Notes: generated from the letters alone by a model not told the origin. 64,000 nt of DNA from Falsiphaeobacter marinintestinus (GCF_007923355.1 NZ_VOGO01000005.1:248001-312000), one strand, 5' to 3'. Counted from the stretch's first letter, positions 1-11,307 are shown. Program-made: numbers and translations.

Positions 1-732
1 GCCCAGTTCTTCGGGTGTTTCGCACAGGCGGGCAGCATAGTTCTGCTGCTTCCACTGCGAAAACCGGAAGATGATCGGGAAGTCTTCGCCGACGGCGGCG
101 CGCACCGCTTGGACGATTTCGAGCGCAAAGCGCGAGCGGGCAGCAAGGTCGCCGCCGTATGAATCGTCGCGCTGGTTGGTGCCTTCCCAGAAAAACTGGT
201 CGATCAGGTACCCATGCGCGCCGTGCAGTTCGATGGCATCAAAACCGATGGCCTTGGCGTCTGCGGCAGCCTTGGCAAAGGCGGCGACCACATCGTCGAT
301 ATCCTGCTGGGTCATCGCGTGTCCGGTGACTTTGCCAGGGAAGGCCATGCCGCTGGGGCTGTGGCCCGGGGTATCACCACCGGGCTGGACGCCGGGGCGG
401 CGGATGGCGCCGACATGCCAAAGCTGCGGGGCGATCTTGCCCCCGGCAGCGTGCACGGCATCGACAACCTTTTTCCATCCGGCCAGCGCCTCTTCGCCAT
501 AAAACGCGGGCACGTTGGGATAGCCGCTGGCGGCAACGTGGTCGACAAAGGTACCTTCGGTGATGATCAGGCCAACGCCACCTTCGGCCCGGCGACGATA
601 ATAGTCGACCACCTTTTCATTGGGCACGTTACCGGGCGAATAGGTGCGCGTCATCGGCGCCATGGCGATCCGGTTTTTCAGGCTGAGCTTGCCCAGATCA
701 ACGGGGCGGAACAGGGTGTCGACATCGCTCAT
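1..732 (-). CDS. NADH:flavin oxidoreductase, old yellow enzyme family (3' end outside window)
   Basis: This FMN-dependent ene-reductase-type oxidoreductase starts at the ATG whose complement is at 730-732 and stays open to the left edge, so only about 244 N-terminal residues are seen. The translation opens MSDVDTLFRPVDLG and shows the old-yellow-enzyme landmarks MAPMTR, PQLWHVGA and HGAHGYLIDQF; the last is the conserved barrel segment with FMN and substrate contacts. Family members reduce activated alkenes or oxidise N-methylated and related substrates with NAD(P)H; the substrate here cannot be told. It points the same way as the VIT-family gene to its right, about 160 bp away, so co-transcription is possible but unproven. 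Confidence 0.85.
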   Translation of the reverse strand, partial: MSDVDTLFRPVDLGKLSLKNRIAMAPMTRTYSPGNVPNEKVVDYYRRRAEGGVGLIITEGTFVDHVAASGYPNVPAFYGEEALAGWKKVVDAVHAAGGKIAPQLWHVGAIRRPGVQPGGDTPGHSPSGMAFPGKVTGHAMTQQDIDDVVAAFAKAAADAKAIGFDAIELHGAHGYLIDQFFWEGTNQRDDSYGGDLAARSRFALEIVQAVRAAVGEDFPIIFRFSQWKQQNYAARLCETPEELG

Positions 733-891
733 CGCGCATTCCTTTGCAGTTTGTCAGTTGCACTGCCTGTGCAGGTCGTTTGACATTTGGCGCAACGAAT
801 ATCGAACTGGCCCGACGATGACATTGTTACCTTGGGTCACAAAATGCGCCGACCACAGCCCGGCCCTGCCTTTGGTCGCAGCGAGTGCCGA

Positions 892-1596
892 TTATACGCT
901 CACACCGAACAGCCAACCCACGCCCGCCGTGACGGCCATCGCAAACACGCCCCATACGACGACGCGAATGGTTGCGCGCAAAATCGGGGCCGCGCCTGCC
1001 TTTGCGCCCATCGCCCCCAAGGCCGCCAACGTGAAGACTGTGACAACCAGAACGACCGGTATAATCGATCCGGCAGGTGCAAGAAACGCGGCCAGCAATG
1101 GGATCGCCGCAGCGACGCTGAAGGTCACGCCCGATGTGAATGCGGCCTGAAGCGGGTTTGCGGTGTGTACGTCTGAAAGCCCGAGCTCATCCCGGACATG
1201 AGCACCCAGCGCGTCATGCGCGGTCAGTTCTTTGGCAACCACAAGTGCGGTTTCTTCGCTGAGGCCCTTGTCCTGATAGATGGCGGCAAGTTCGGCAAGT
1301 TCTTCGTCGGGAAAGTCCTGCAACGCTTGGGTTTCGCGTGCGATGTCGGCCCGTTCGGTATCAGATTGCGACGACACAGAGACGTATTCGCCTGCAGCCA
1401 TCGACATTGCCCCGGCGGACAGCCCGGCAACCCCGGCGATGATGACGGCGCTTGGGTCAGGATTTGCCGCCGCGACCCCGACAATCAGGGATGAGACAGA
1501 GACCACCCCGTCATTCGCGCCAAGGACGGCGGCACGCAACCAGCCGCTGCGCGTGATATAATGGGGTTCTCCCGGGTGGGCAGAGGCATCGGGCAT
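892..1596 (-). CDS. VIT1/CCC1-family membrane metal transporter
   Basis: This 234-residue integral membrane protein belongs to the VIT1/CCC1 family, whose characterised members move Fe2+ or Mn2+. The N-terminal segment LGANDGVVSVSSLIVGVAAA is the family's first helix signature. MAAGEYVSVSSQSDTERAD is the conserved second helix end and polar stretch. A soluble acidic, Glu-rich middle (about residues 80-140) is followed by hydrophobic C-terminal segments. The start is supported by an AAGGAC ribosome-binding site a few bases upstream on the minus strand. Manganese or iron export or detoxification is inferred from the family; the sequence does not choose between the metals. Confidence 0.85.
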   Translation of the reverse strand: MPDASAHPGEPHYITRSGWLRAAVLGANDGVVSVSSLIVGVAAANPDPSAVIIAGVAGLSAGAMSMAAGEYVSVSSQSDTERADIARETQALQDFPDEELAELAAIYQDKGLSEETALVVAKELTAHDALGAHVRDELGLSDVHTANPLQAAFTSGVTFSVAAAIPLLAAFLAPAGSIIPVVLVVTVFTLAALGAMGAKAGAAPILRATIRVVVWGVFAMAVTAGVGWLFGVSV

Positions 1597-2057
1597 TTGG
1601 TGTCCTTTTCGCAGGTGCGGTAAAGCCTGATGTTATCGTGCACGATGTCCCATCGCCACGTTTGGTGAGGGCTGATCAGGCGTCGGCATATGCTGGATGC
1701 CGAACTGGGTGAGGCGGGCAACAGCGTTATGTATATCGTACTGGCTTTAGACATGGCCTCGGAAGCGCGTCAATATCTGCTAAATCGCCGTTTCACTGAG
1801 CGTGGATCCAGCCCCTGAATGGCGACATGAAAATGCCCGCCTGTTTTACGTGGCGGGCGTTTTTGTGCCCGTTTGCCTGCACCTTTCCCATCTGACGGCG
1901 GATTTGAGCCGCATTCTCTGGGTTTGGATCGTTCGAACTGGACTCGTTTGGGGAAGTATCGTCTGTTTGTCGCCGAGGCTGGCTTTCGCTGGCAGCATGC
2001 AAAAGACTTGCGCCTCAGTTCAATTGAAAATCCGCCCCCTTTAAGTAGGAACATTAC
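1597..2057. other. Gene-poor interval with an orphan terminator
   Basis: These 461 bases hold no convincing gene. On the plus strand a 42-codon frame (ATG at 1690, TGA at 1816-1818, AGG about 9 bases upstream) ends just before the strong hairpin at 1831-1864. It has no recognisable family and could be chance. The left part should hold the promoter of the VIT-family gene (minus) and the right part the promoter of the DUF992 gene (plus). No tRNA or repeat was recognised. Confidence 0.4.
1831..1864 (+). terminator. Rho-independent terminator with no assigned upstream gene
   Basis: AAATGCCCGCC (1831-1841) pairs with GGCGGGCGTTT (1852-1862), one T-G wobble, 10-base loop, followed by further T residues to 1864. 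The A-run on the left also gives four T on the minus strand. The nearest plus-strand coding candidate is the doubtful 42-codon frame at 1690-1818. Confidence 0.7.
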
Positions 2058-2552
2058 ATGCCCCTCACGTCTCTGAAAGTATCCGCTCTTGGCACAGCTT
2101 GTGCGCTGGCCACCACATTGGCACTCGCGTCCGCAGCCTGGGCATCGGACAAGAATTACATTCAGGTCGGCATGCTTGAATGCGACGTAGAAGGCGGTAT
2201 CGGTCTGCTTCTGGGATCAAAGAAAGCCATGACCTGCATCCTGAAAAAGAACGACGGGGTCGAGGAAAACTATACCGGACGTGTCACCAAGATTGGCATC
2301 GATATCGGCATCACGCACGACAGCCACATCATGTGGGCCGTCTTTGCACCATCGGGTGGAAACGCGGCTGGTGCCTTGGCTGGAAAATATGACGGGGTTG
2401 GAGCCGAAGCCACTGTCGTTGGTGGCGTGGGTGCAAATGCGTTGTTCAGTGTCGGAAACAGCTTTGCCCTGCAGCCGTTCAGTGTTCAGGGTCAAAACGG
2501 TTTGAATGTCGCTGCGGGTCTGGAACAGATCAGACTGGATTACGTTCAATAG
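2058..2552 (+). CDS. DUF992 domain-containing secreted protein
   Basis: This 164-residue protein begins with a clear Sec signal peptide (Lys near the N-terminus, hydrophobic ALATTLALASAA, cleavage after AWA-S around residue 30). The mature part matches the DUF992 family, small alphaproteobacterial periplasmic proteins of unknown role. Features seen are the early VGMLECDVEGGIG segment, a second Cys (MTCILK) that could form a disulphide with the first, and Gly-rich strands towards the C-terminus ending in QIRLDYVQ. It stands alone between two strong terminator hairpins (1831-1864 and 2643-2674), so it is probably monocistronic. Its function is unknown. Confidence 0.8.
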   Translation: MPLTSLKVSALGTACALATTLALASAAWASDKNYIQVGMLECDVEGGIGLLLGSKKAMTCILKKNDGVEENYTGRVTKIGIDIGITHDSHIMWAVFAPSGGNAAGALAGKYDGVGAEATVVGGVGANALFSVGNSFALQPFSVQGQNGLNVAAGLEQIRLDYVQ

Positions 2553-2642
2553 CCTGATCATCGGTGCCGCGCGGTCTGTTTCGTCAGCGTCGCACCCGCC
2601 AGGACCCTAATTGGGTGTGTCGCGTGATGACCTAAGACCAAA

Positions 2643-2674
2643 AAACGCCCGCCTGAACGATCAGGCGGGCGTTT
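2643..2674 (-). terminator. Bidirectional terminator between DUF992 gene and clpB
   Basis: Perfect 14-bp inverted repeat AAACGCCCGCCTGA / TCAGGCGGGCGTTT with the 4-base loop ACGA. Read on the minus strand it is followed by six T, so it ends the clpB transcript 24 bases after the stop. It can also stop reading from the DUF992 gene on the plus strand. Confidence 0.9.
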
Positions 2675-2697
2675 GTCTTTTGTCTTGCAACAGACGT

Positions 2698-5313
<2,616 letters not shown>

Positions 5314-5390
5314 CTGTCTCTCCTTCGTAAAGCGCCCAATTTTCCGGCAAACGCCTGCAAAGCAGCACGTCCCACATCGGGCCTCGGGGT

Positions 5391-5420
5391 TAATTTGGTG
5401 AGTATCCGGGCATCTTCAAG
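5391..5420 (-). promoter_or_regulatory. Likely RpoH (sigma-32) promoter of clpB
   Basis: On the minus strand CTTGAAG (5414-5420) is separated by 15 bases from CCAAATTA (5391-5398). This fits the RpoH pattern CTTGAA, 13-16 bases, CCATnT-like -10, with the -35 nearly perfect. It lies about 80 bases upstream of the clpB start, as expected for a heat-shock gene. Confidence 0.65.
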
Positions 5421-5523
5421 TGTCGCTGCAATTAAATAAGGGAGGTTTACAATTAACACTGGAAATTGACGCGCCGGGTACCTATTTCTGACTCATCAAA
5501 GCCACGAATCTGCTTGATTGGCA

Positions 5524-5537
5524 TTGATATGTATCAG
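5524..5537. promoter_or_regulatory. FNR/FnrL-type box upstream of the 5583 gene
   Basis: TTGAT-ATGT-ATCAG matches the FNR consensus TTGAT-N4-ATCAA at 9 of 10 positions. Its centre is about 52 bases before the ATG at 5583. Class II activation from -41.5 would leave a leader of only about 11 bases, so the mode of action (activation or repression) is open. Confidence 0.5.
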
Positions 5538-5582
5538 TATCCGGATCTGTGTTCCGGTTTGTTTGAGTAACGGGAGTTCATC

Positions 5583-5942
5583 ATGTTGGTGACAGATATC
5601 GCTGTATCAAGACAGTCGTATTGCCCCGCGCGGGGCATCCATACCGCAAGTGTCAGCCTTACCTTTTCGGATCGCATCGTGCGTCTGTTCTGTAACGTGC
5701 ATGCTCAGGATGACCTGAACGAAACACGCAGTGTACTTGCCTTTATCAAAGATGCCTTGCGCCAGATGGGCCGTATGCCCGAATACCGGTCGGGCCGGGA
5801 CGAGCTGATGCTGTGCCCGAACCTGAACCGAAAACTGGCCGCCATCCCGGAATGGCGCGACACACATGAATACAAAGCCATGTGTGACCATCCGATCAGC
5901 CTGGAAATGTACCGGGTAACGGACAACCGACTCGCGGCGTGA
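5583..5942 (+). CDS. Hypothetical protein, possibly oxygen-regulated
   Basis: This 119-residue soluble protein belongs to no family I recognise. It has no signal peptide or membrane segment. It carries four Cys (residues about 13, 38, 82, 101) that are not in a recognisable metal motif, a central basic/acidic helix region (VLAFIKDALRQMG), and a charged C-terminus. The ATG has a good ribosome-binding site (CGGGAG, 5-6 bases). The gene lies between divergent clpB and pyrF, with only 67 bases to pyrF, so pyrF could be read from the same transcript. The FNR-like box at 5524-5537 suggests a link to low oxygen, which is inference only. Confidence 0.7.
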   Translation: MLVTDIAVSRQSYCPARGIHTASVSLTFSDRIVRLFCNVHAQDDLNETRSVLAFIKDALRQMGRMPEYRSGRDELMLCPNLNRKLAAIPEWRDTHEYKAMCDHPISLEMYRVTDNRLAA

Positions 5943-6009
5943 AGCGGGCGGGCTTGTTCCGCGCCCGACCCCCAGTTATAAGCCCGCGACCCCAATCCGG
6001 AGACGCGCT

Positions 6010-6705
6010 ATGACTGACGACCGCCTGATCGTTGCCCTTGATGTGCCCAATGCGCTGGAAGGTCTGGCCATCGCCGAAAAACTTGGCGATGCGGTCGGGT
6101 TTTACAAAATCGGGCTGGGGATGCTGACCGGCGGCGGACTGGCGCTGGCCAACGAGCTGAAGCAGGAACTCGGCAAACGCATCTTTCTTGACATGAAGCT
6201 GTTCGACATTGGCGCCACGGTTGAAGCCGCCGTACGCGGGTTGGCGCAGTTTGACCTGGATTTCCTGACCGTACATGGCGACCCGCATGTTGTGCGGGCA
6301 GCGAAAGAGGGCGCCGCTGGCAAGGATCTGAAGATCTTGGCCGTGACCATTCTGACATCTTTGGATCGCGCCGATCTGGACGCCAGCCTGATCAAGGCGG
6401 GCGATTTGCCCGATCTGGTGCTGGAACGTGCCAGGCACGCCTTTGCGGCTGGGGCCGATGGCGTCATCGCGTCACCACAGGAGGCCAGCCTGATCCGTGC
6501 CATGCCCGAAGCCGAAGGTCGTTTAATTGTTACCCCCGGGGTGCGCCCAGCCGGTGCGGCTCTGGGTGATCAGAAGCGCGTCGCGACACCGGGCAATGCG
6601 ATCCGCGACGGAGCCGACCACATCGTGGTTGGGCGTCCGGTCTGGCAGGCCGAAGACCCGCGTGCGGCTGTGCAGGCCATTCTGGATGAGCTGGCATCGG
6701 TCTGA
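6010..6705 (+). CDS. pyrF: Orotidine 5'-phosphate decarboxylase
   Basis: PyrF converts OMP to UMP, the last step of de novo pyrimidine synthesis. At 231 residues it has the usual bacterial length. The beta-barrel begins LIVALDVP. The catalytic Lys/Asp segment is FLDMKLFDIGATV (Asp and Lys of the D-K-x-x-D network). DFLTVHG follows, and the phosphate-binding end is VTPGVRP with DHIVVGRPVWQA. The start follows GGAG with about 8 bases spacing. It sits 67 bases after the small unknown gene at 5583. Confidence 0.97.
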   Translation: MTDDRLIVALDVPNALEGLAIAEKLGDAVGFYKIGLGMLTGGGLALANELKQELGKRIFLDMKLFDIGATVEAAVRGLAQFDLDFLTVHGDPHVVRAAKEGAAGKDLKILAVTILTSLDRADLDASLIKAGDLPDLVLERARHAFAAGADGVIASPQEASLIRAMPEAEGRLIVTPGVRPAGAALGDQKRVATPGNAIRDGADHIVVGRPVWQAEDPRAAVQAILDELASV

Positions 6706-6850
6706 CTGACCTGTGCCGCAAAAAGCACATCTTTAGGTTGCGCTACCCAACAAGCAGACTCCTGTCTTTCATAATCATGAAATTTGCGTGACAGTTGAAC
6801 CCGAAACACTCCCCCCAACGGGCCTTTATCTTCCTGAGGTTCGTTACCTC

Positions 6851-6876
6851 CCCCCCGCTAAAGTCGCGGGGGGTCT
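6851..6876 (+). terminator. GC-rich hairpin between pyrF and the Nudix gene
   Basis: CCCCCCGC (6851-6858) pairs with GCGGGGGG (6866-6873) around a 7-base loop and is followed by TCTTT on the plus strand. It lies about 145 bases after pyrF, far for a simple pyrF terminator, with a smaller GAGG/CCTC hairpin just before it. It also abuts the stop of the leftward Nudix gene (6877). Confidence 0.6.
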
Positions 6877-7296
6877 TTATGTGGAGCGCCTGAATTCGTC
6901 CTGATCCATATAATGTCGCAGCTGATCCGTAAAATGAGGGACGGCCAGCGGGTGGGCAACATAGGTTTCGGGCGCCATCAACCGCCACCCCTGCCCTTCT
7001 GATCCGAATTGCACGTCATTTTGCCGATCCAGGGGCAGATGCGCCGCGAAAAACCACACAATTCCGCGTGGGCGCAGATAGCTGTTGGACCAGACGATAT
7101 CGGATGGCGTCAGGATCAGGCCGACCTCTTCGCGGGTTTCGCGCAAAGCGCAGGTTTCAGGAGTCTCATTGCCTTCGCGCCCGCCACCCGGCAGATCCCA
7201 GTGGCCCGGATAGGGGATATCCGGCTTGTCATCACGTCGGATGACCAGAAGATCCGAGCCCAAGAACAGGGCAAGTTTGGCGCCGGAAAAATCCAT
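6877..7296 (-). CDS. Nudix hydrolase
   Basis: A 139-residue Nudix-fold pyrophosphohydrolase. The Nudix box is complete: GGREGNETPETCALRETREE followed by VGLI, which fits G-x5-E-x7-REUxEExGU with all catalytic Glu residues present. LPGGG lies just before it. The box sits at about residues 38-60, normal for the family. Nudix enzymes cleave nucleoside diphosphates linked to another moiety; nothing here fixes the substrate. It stands alone, divergent from dinB, so a housecleaning role for damaged nucleotides next to dinB would be speculation. Confidence 0.9.
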   Translation of the reverse strand: MDFSGAKLALFLGSDLLVIRRDDKPDIPYPGHWDLPGGGREGNETPETCALRETREEVGLILTPSDIVWSNSYLRPRGIVWFFAAHLPLDRQNDVQFGSEGQGWRLMAPETYVAHPLAVPHFTDQLRHYMDQDEFRRST

Positions 7297-7398
7297 ACGA
7301 TCTGACCCTGTTCCTTTTCCTGCACTGGCGGCCCACCCTTCTCATATGTAAATGTCGGTGTTGTAAACCAAGCCCCTAACGCGACTTTGCGGCGCAAC

Positions 7399-8652
7399 AT
7401 GCCCAGCTTATGCCGAGATTGCCTTGTCCGCCTTGAAAACGGGCGTCGCTGCCCGCACTGCGGCAGCCCGCGAATTTTGTCGCATCCCGAGCTGTTTGAC
7501 CTGACCATCGCGCATATGGATTGCGATGCGTTCTATGCTTCGGTCGAAAAGCGCGACAATCCGGACCTGGCGGATAAGCCGGTGATTATCGGTGGTGGGC
7601 GGCGTGGCGTGGTGTCGACCGCCTGCTATGTGGCGCGGATCCGGGGGGTAAAGTCGGCGATGCCGATGTTTCAGGCGCTGAAGCTGTGCCCGGATGCGGT
7701 GGTGATCAAGCCAAGGATGAGCGTTTATGTCGACGCGTCGCGCGCGATCCGGGCGATGATGGACGAACTGACCCCGGCGATTGAACCGCTGTCGCTGGAC
7801 GAAGCGTTTCTGGATCTGACCGGGACCGAGCGTCTGCATGGCCAGCCGCCTGCGGTGATGCTGGCCGGACTGGTGAAACGGATGAAGGATGAACTGGGGC
7901 TGACCGGATCAATTGGGCTGTCGCATAACAAGTTTCTGGCAAAGGTTGCCTCGGATCTGGACAAACCACGCGGATTTTCGGTGATCGGCAAGGCTGAAAC
8001 CGGCGATTTCCTTTATGATAAGCCCGTACGCCTGATCTGGGGGATTGGCCCAGCAGCGCAGGCGTCGCTTGACAAGGTGGGGATCAGGCTGTTCAGCGAT
8101 CTGCTGCGGTGGGAAAAGGCGGATCTGACGGCCCGGTTCGGGTCGATGGGCGAACGGTTGTGGCATCTGGCGCGCGGGCAGGACCGGCGGCGGGTGTCGG
8201 CGCATGAGCCGATCAAGTCGATCTCGAACGAGACCACGTTCTTTGAAGACACCAGCAGCATCGACATTCTGGACGGGCACCTGTGGCGGATGGCCGAAAA
8301 AGTCGCCGACCGAGCCAAGGCGCGGGAACTGGCGGGCCGGGTGGTGACATTGAAGCTGAAGCGGGCGGATCATTCGGCCATCACACGCCGGATCACCCTG
8401 CGGGACGCCACGCAAATGGCCGATACCGTGTATCGCACCGCGCGCGAATTGTTCGACCAGGTCGGAGATCAGGGGCCTTACCGATTGCTGGGCTGCGGGC
8501 TGTCGCATCTGTGCCCCGAGAGCGAGGCGGATAAATCGGGTGATCTGCTGGACCCGGGTGCCGGGAAGCGGTCGGAAGCCGAACGCGCGACGGACAAGAT
8601 ACGTCAGAAGTTCGGGGATGACGCCATCATCAAGGGCCGTGCGCTGCGTTAG
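7399..8652 (+). CDS. dinB: DNA polymerase IV (Y-family) with N-terminal zinc ribbon
   Basis: DinB is the error-prone translesion polymerase. The first 25 residues carry a four-Cys zinc ribbon (C5, C8, C18, C21: CRDCL and CPHCG), an extension seen in many alphaproteobacterial DinB proteins. The Y-family palm follows: AHMDCDAFYASVE (metal Asp) and PLSLDEAFLDLTG (Asp-Glu), then the steric and helix-hairpin part (SHNKFLAKVASDLDKP, IWGIGP) and the little-finger domain. I chose the ATG at 7399 (417 residues) over an in-frame TTG at 7387 because MPSLCRDCL matches the family start. No LexA box was recognised upstream. Confidence 0.95.
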   Translation: MPSLCRDCLVRLENGRRCPHCGSPRILSHPELFDLTIAHMDCDAFYASVEKRDNPDLADKPVIIGGGRRGVVSTACYVARIRGVKSAMPMFQALKLCPDAVVIKPRMSVYVDASRAIRAMMDELTPAIEPLSLDEAFLDLTGTERLHGQPPAVMLAGLVKRMKDELGLTGSIGLSHNKFLAKVASDLDKPRGFSVIGKAETGDFLYDKPVRLIWGIGPAAQASLDKVGIRLFSDLLRWEKADLTARFGSMGERLWHLARGQDRRRVSAHEPIKSISNETTFFEDTSSIDILDGHLWRMAEKVADRAKARELAGRVVTLKLKRADHSAITRRITLRDATQMADTVYRTARELFDQVGDQGPYRLLGCGLSHLCPESEADKSGDLLDPGAGKRSEAERATDKIRQKFGDDAIIKGRALR

Positions 8653-8888
8653 GGACGGGTTTGGCGGCTGGCCGTCGATGCGGGGCTGTGCACGTCTGGT
8701 GGCCAAGCTTTCATTTTCCCGGTCAATCCGCTAACGATACTCCAACTTGGCAATAAAGGCATTGCGCGCTGCTGCTGAGGTGAGCGGAGCTTTCCCGTTT
8801 GGTCTGTTGCTTTGAAAAGCTCGGACAGCGCGTTTCAGGCTCCAATCATGTAATCAGGCGGCGCGCCGCCATGACCAAGAGGTGAGCC

Positions 8889-10262
8889 ATGCTTAGAAAT
8901 GATCAACTTGACCAATGGGATCGCGAAAACTTTTTCCACCCCTCGACCCATCTGGCCGAATTTGCCCGCGGGAACGTCCCGCAGCGTATCGTAACGGGCG
9001 GGTCCGGAAGCCATATCGAAGACCGCGATGGCAATCGCCTGCTGGATGCCTTCGCGGGTCTGTATTGCGTAAACGTCGGCTATGGACGTCCTGAGATTGC
9101 CGATGCCATTGCCGATCAGGCCAAGGAACTTGCCTATTATCATTCGTATGTGGGCCACGGCACCGAGGCATCGATCACGCTGGCCAAGATGGTTCTGGAC
9201 CGCGCGCCGAACAACATGTCGAAGGTCTATTTCGGTCTTTCGGGGTCGGACGCGAATGAGACGAACATCAAACTTGTCTGGTACATGAACAACATTCTGG
9301 ACCGGCCGGAAAAGAAAAAGATCATCTCGCGTTGGCGCGGATATCATGGCTCGGGCCTGATGACCGGGTCGCTAACCGGGTTGGAGCTGTTCCACAAGAA
9401 ATTCGACCTGCCGCTGACCCAGGTGATCCATACCGAGGCGCCGTATTACTTCCGGCGCGATGACCTGGATATGTCCGAGCAACAATTCGTGACCCATTGC
9501 GTGGCCGAACTGGAGGCGCTGATTGCGCGCGAAGGCGCGGATACGATTGCCGCGTTTATCGGCGAGCCGGTTCTGGGAACCGGGGGGATTGTGCCGCCGC
9601 CCGAGGGATATTGGCCCGCCATTCAGGCCGTGCTGGATGCCCACGATATCCTGCTGATCGCGGATGAGGTCGTGACCGGTTTTGGCCGGTTGGGGACCAT
9701 GTTTGGATCGGATCACTATGGGATGCGCCCTGATATCATCACCATCGCCAAGGGTCTGACCTCGGCCTATGCGCCTTTGTCGGGGTCGATTCTGTCGGAC
9801 AAGGTCTGGACGGTGCTGGAGCAAGGCACGGATGAAAACGGCCCGATCGGGCATGGCTGGACCTATTCGGCGCATCCCATCGGGGCAGCGGCGGGGGTCG
9901 CCAACCTGAAGTTGATCGATTCGCTGGACCTGGTCACGCAAGCCGGTGACGTCGGGGGCTATCTGAACAAGACGATGGCCGATGCGCTGGCGGATCATCC
10001 TCACGTGGGTGACATCAGGGGCGAAGGCATGCTGTGTGCCGTTGAATTCGTGAAAGACCGGGATGACCGCAGCTTTTTCGATCCTGCCGACAAGATCGGT
10101 CCGCAGGTCGCAGCCGCATTGCTTGACCAGAACAAGGTGATCGCGCGGGCGATGCCACAGGGCGACATTCTGGGCTTTGCGCCGCCCTTCTGCCTGACCC
10201 ATGACGAAGTTGATCACGTGGTTGCGGCGACGGTGCGCGCCGTCAAAACAACATTTGGCTGA
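8889..10262 (+). CDS. Class III (omega-type) aminotransferase
   Basis: A 457-residue PLP enzyme of aminotransferase class III, the omega-transaminase group that moves amino groups from amines or omega-amino acids to pyruvate or similar acceptors. The PLP site is clear: [11 protein letters not shown] (phosphate loop), [31 protein letters not shown] (Asp to the pyridine N) and [11 protein letters not shown] with Schiff-base Lys288. Length and N-terminus ([13 protein letters not shown]) fit Roseobacter omega-transaminases. The substrate is not assignable from sequence. It ends at a hairpin (10272-10293) and converges with the amidohydrolase gene. Confidence 0.9.
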   Translation: MLRNDQLDQWDRENFFHPSTHLAEFARGNVPQRIVTGGSGSHIEDRDGNRLLDAFAGLYCVNVGYGRPEIADAIADQAKELAYYHSYVGHGTEASITLAKMVLDRAPNNMSKVYFGLSGSDANETNIKLVWYMNNILDRPEKKKIISRWRGYHGSGLMTGSLTGLELFHKKFDLPLTQVIHTEAPYYFRRDDLDMSEQQFVTHCVAELEALIAREGADTIAAFIGEPVLGTGGIVPPPEGYWPAIQAVLDAHDILLIADEVVTGFGRLGTMFGSDHYGMRPDIITIAKGLTSAYAPLSGSILSDKVWTVLEQGTDENGPIGHGWTYSAHPIGAAAGVANLKLIDSLDLVTQAGDVGGYLNKTMADALADHPHVGDIRGEGMLCAVEFVKDRDDRSFFDPADKIGPQVAAALLDQNKVIARAMPQGDILGFAPPFCLTHDEVDHVVAATVRAVKTTFG

Positions 10263-10271
10263 ACAGAACGG

Positions 10272-10293
10272 GGGGCCGGACTGATCCGGCCCC
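10272..10293. terminator. Hairpin between two convergent genes
   Basis: GGGGCCGGA (10272-10280) and TCCGGCCCC (10285-10293) form a perfect 9-bp stem with loop CTGA, between the stop of the aminotransferase gene (10262) and the stop of the amidohydrolase gene (10300). There is no T-tract, so it may act as a weak bidirectional terminator or 3'-end stabiliser. Confidence 0.5.
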
Positions 10294-10299
10294 GAACCG

Positions 10300-11160
10300 T
10301 TATTCGGCAGCGAGTGGCATTTCACCCTGACCAATGTCGGCGATGTCAGCGATGACGCCGCGCAGGATCTTGCGGAAATCGTCAAAATTGCGATTCGGGC
10401 GAATGCGCCGTTCATCCATATAGACGGATCGGTCGATTTCGATCTGAACCGCGTGCTGATTGCGGGACGGGCGACCATAGGCCTGCGTGATGAACGCCCC
10501 GGCAAAGGGCGAGTTGCGCGAGACCACCAGACCGGCAGCGGAAAACGCAGCTTCGATTCGTTCGACGACGTCAGAATCAGCGGCAGCCCCGAACCGGTCG
10601 CCCAGAACGATCTGCGGACGGCGTCCGCTGCCACGGGCGACGCCATCCAGCGCCTCGTGCGGCATGGAATGACAATCGATCAGAATCGCCTGACCAAAGA
10701 TCACGTTTGATTCGTCGATCAACTGCTGCAGCGCCTCGTGATAGGGACGCCAATAGCGGTCGATTCGCTTGTTGGCCTCATCCATGCTGAGTTTGCCGCT
10801 GTAAATCGCCCGGCCATTTGCCACAACACGGGGAATCACCCCAAGACCCGAGGCGACGCGTGGATTGTGCCCGTGGCGGCGTGCGCCCTCGATCAGGGCC
10901 GGATCCAGTTCATCCGCGTTGCGATTCAAGTCGACATAGGCGCGCGGAGCGCCTGCTTTGAGGAACGGCGCGCCAAAATCTGAGGCCGGTTCGAACAAAA
11001 GATCGACAAATGCGTCCTCTGACGAGCGAATCGTGTGGCGATCGAGGACGGACTGCCTGACAAAGGCAGGCGTGTAGTCGCTACCGCTGTGGGGTGAGGC
11101 AAAAATCACACTTGTTCTGCGCTGCAGAGGGCGCGAAAGGTGGAAAGCGGCGGCTGGCAT
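10300..11160 (-). CDS. N-formylglutamate amidohydrolase family protein
   Basis: A 286-residue metal-dependent deformylase-like hydrolase (HutG type), which in histidine degradation splits N-formylglutamate to glutamate and formate. Family hallmarks are FASPHSGSDY near the N-terminus, RAYVDLNRNADELDP, ILIDCHSMP with its metal-binding Asp/His, and QIEIDRSVYMDE near the C-terminus. The frame extends upstream, but two adjacent ATGs follow GAGGAGAC; the second, at 11160, has the better spacing (5 bases). No other hut genes are nearby, so the histidine link is from the family only. Confidence 0.85.
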   Translation of the reverse strand: MPAAAFHLSRPLQRRTSVIFASPHSGSDYTPAFVRQSVLDRHTIRSSEDAFVDLLFEPASDFGAPFLKAGAPRAYVDLNRNADELDPALIEGARRHGHNPRVASGLGVIPRVVANGRAIYSGKLSMDEANKRIDRYWRPYHEALQQLIDESNVIFGQAILIDCHSMPHEALDGVARGSGRRPQIVLGDRFGAAADSDVVERIEAAFSAAGLVVSRNSPFAGAFITQAYGRPSRNQHAVQIEIDRSVYMDERRIRPNRNFDDFRKILRGVIADIADIGQGEMPLAAE

Positions 11161-11307
11161 CATGTCTCCTCGTCCGGTCGACCATACCCGTGTGATTTCG
11201 ATTGTCAAAAGCCCTTGATCCCTCTCGCACAACCTTTTATAGCCCCTCTACCGGCGCGGAATTCCGCGCCCCATTTGATTGTGGGGCAAGATCCAAACCG
11301 GTTTCAT

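Noticed and set aside
8857-8870. Perfect palindrome GGCGGCGCGCCGCC before the aminotransferase gene
   Set aside because: It has no loop or T-tract and is of a kind expected by chance in GC-rich DNA; no regulator match known to me.
9372-10646. 424-codon minus-strand frame opposite the aminotransferase
   Set aside because: It runs through the aminotransferase and amidohydrolase genes with no recognisable domain; the true genes explain the region.
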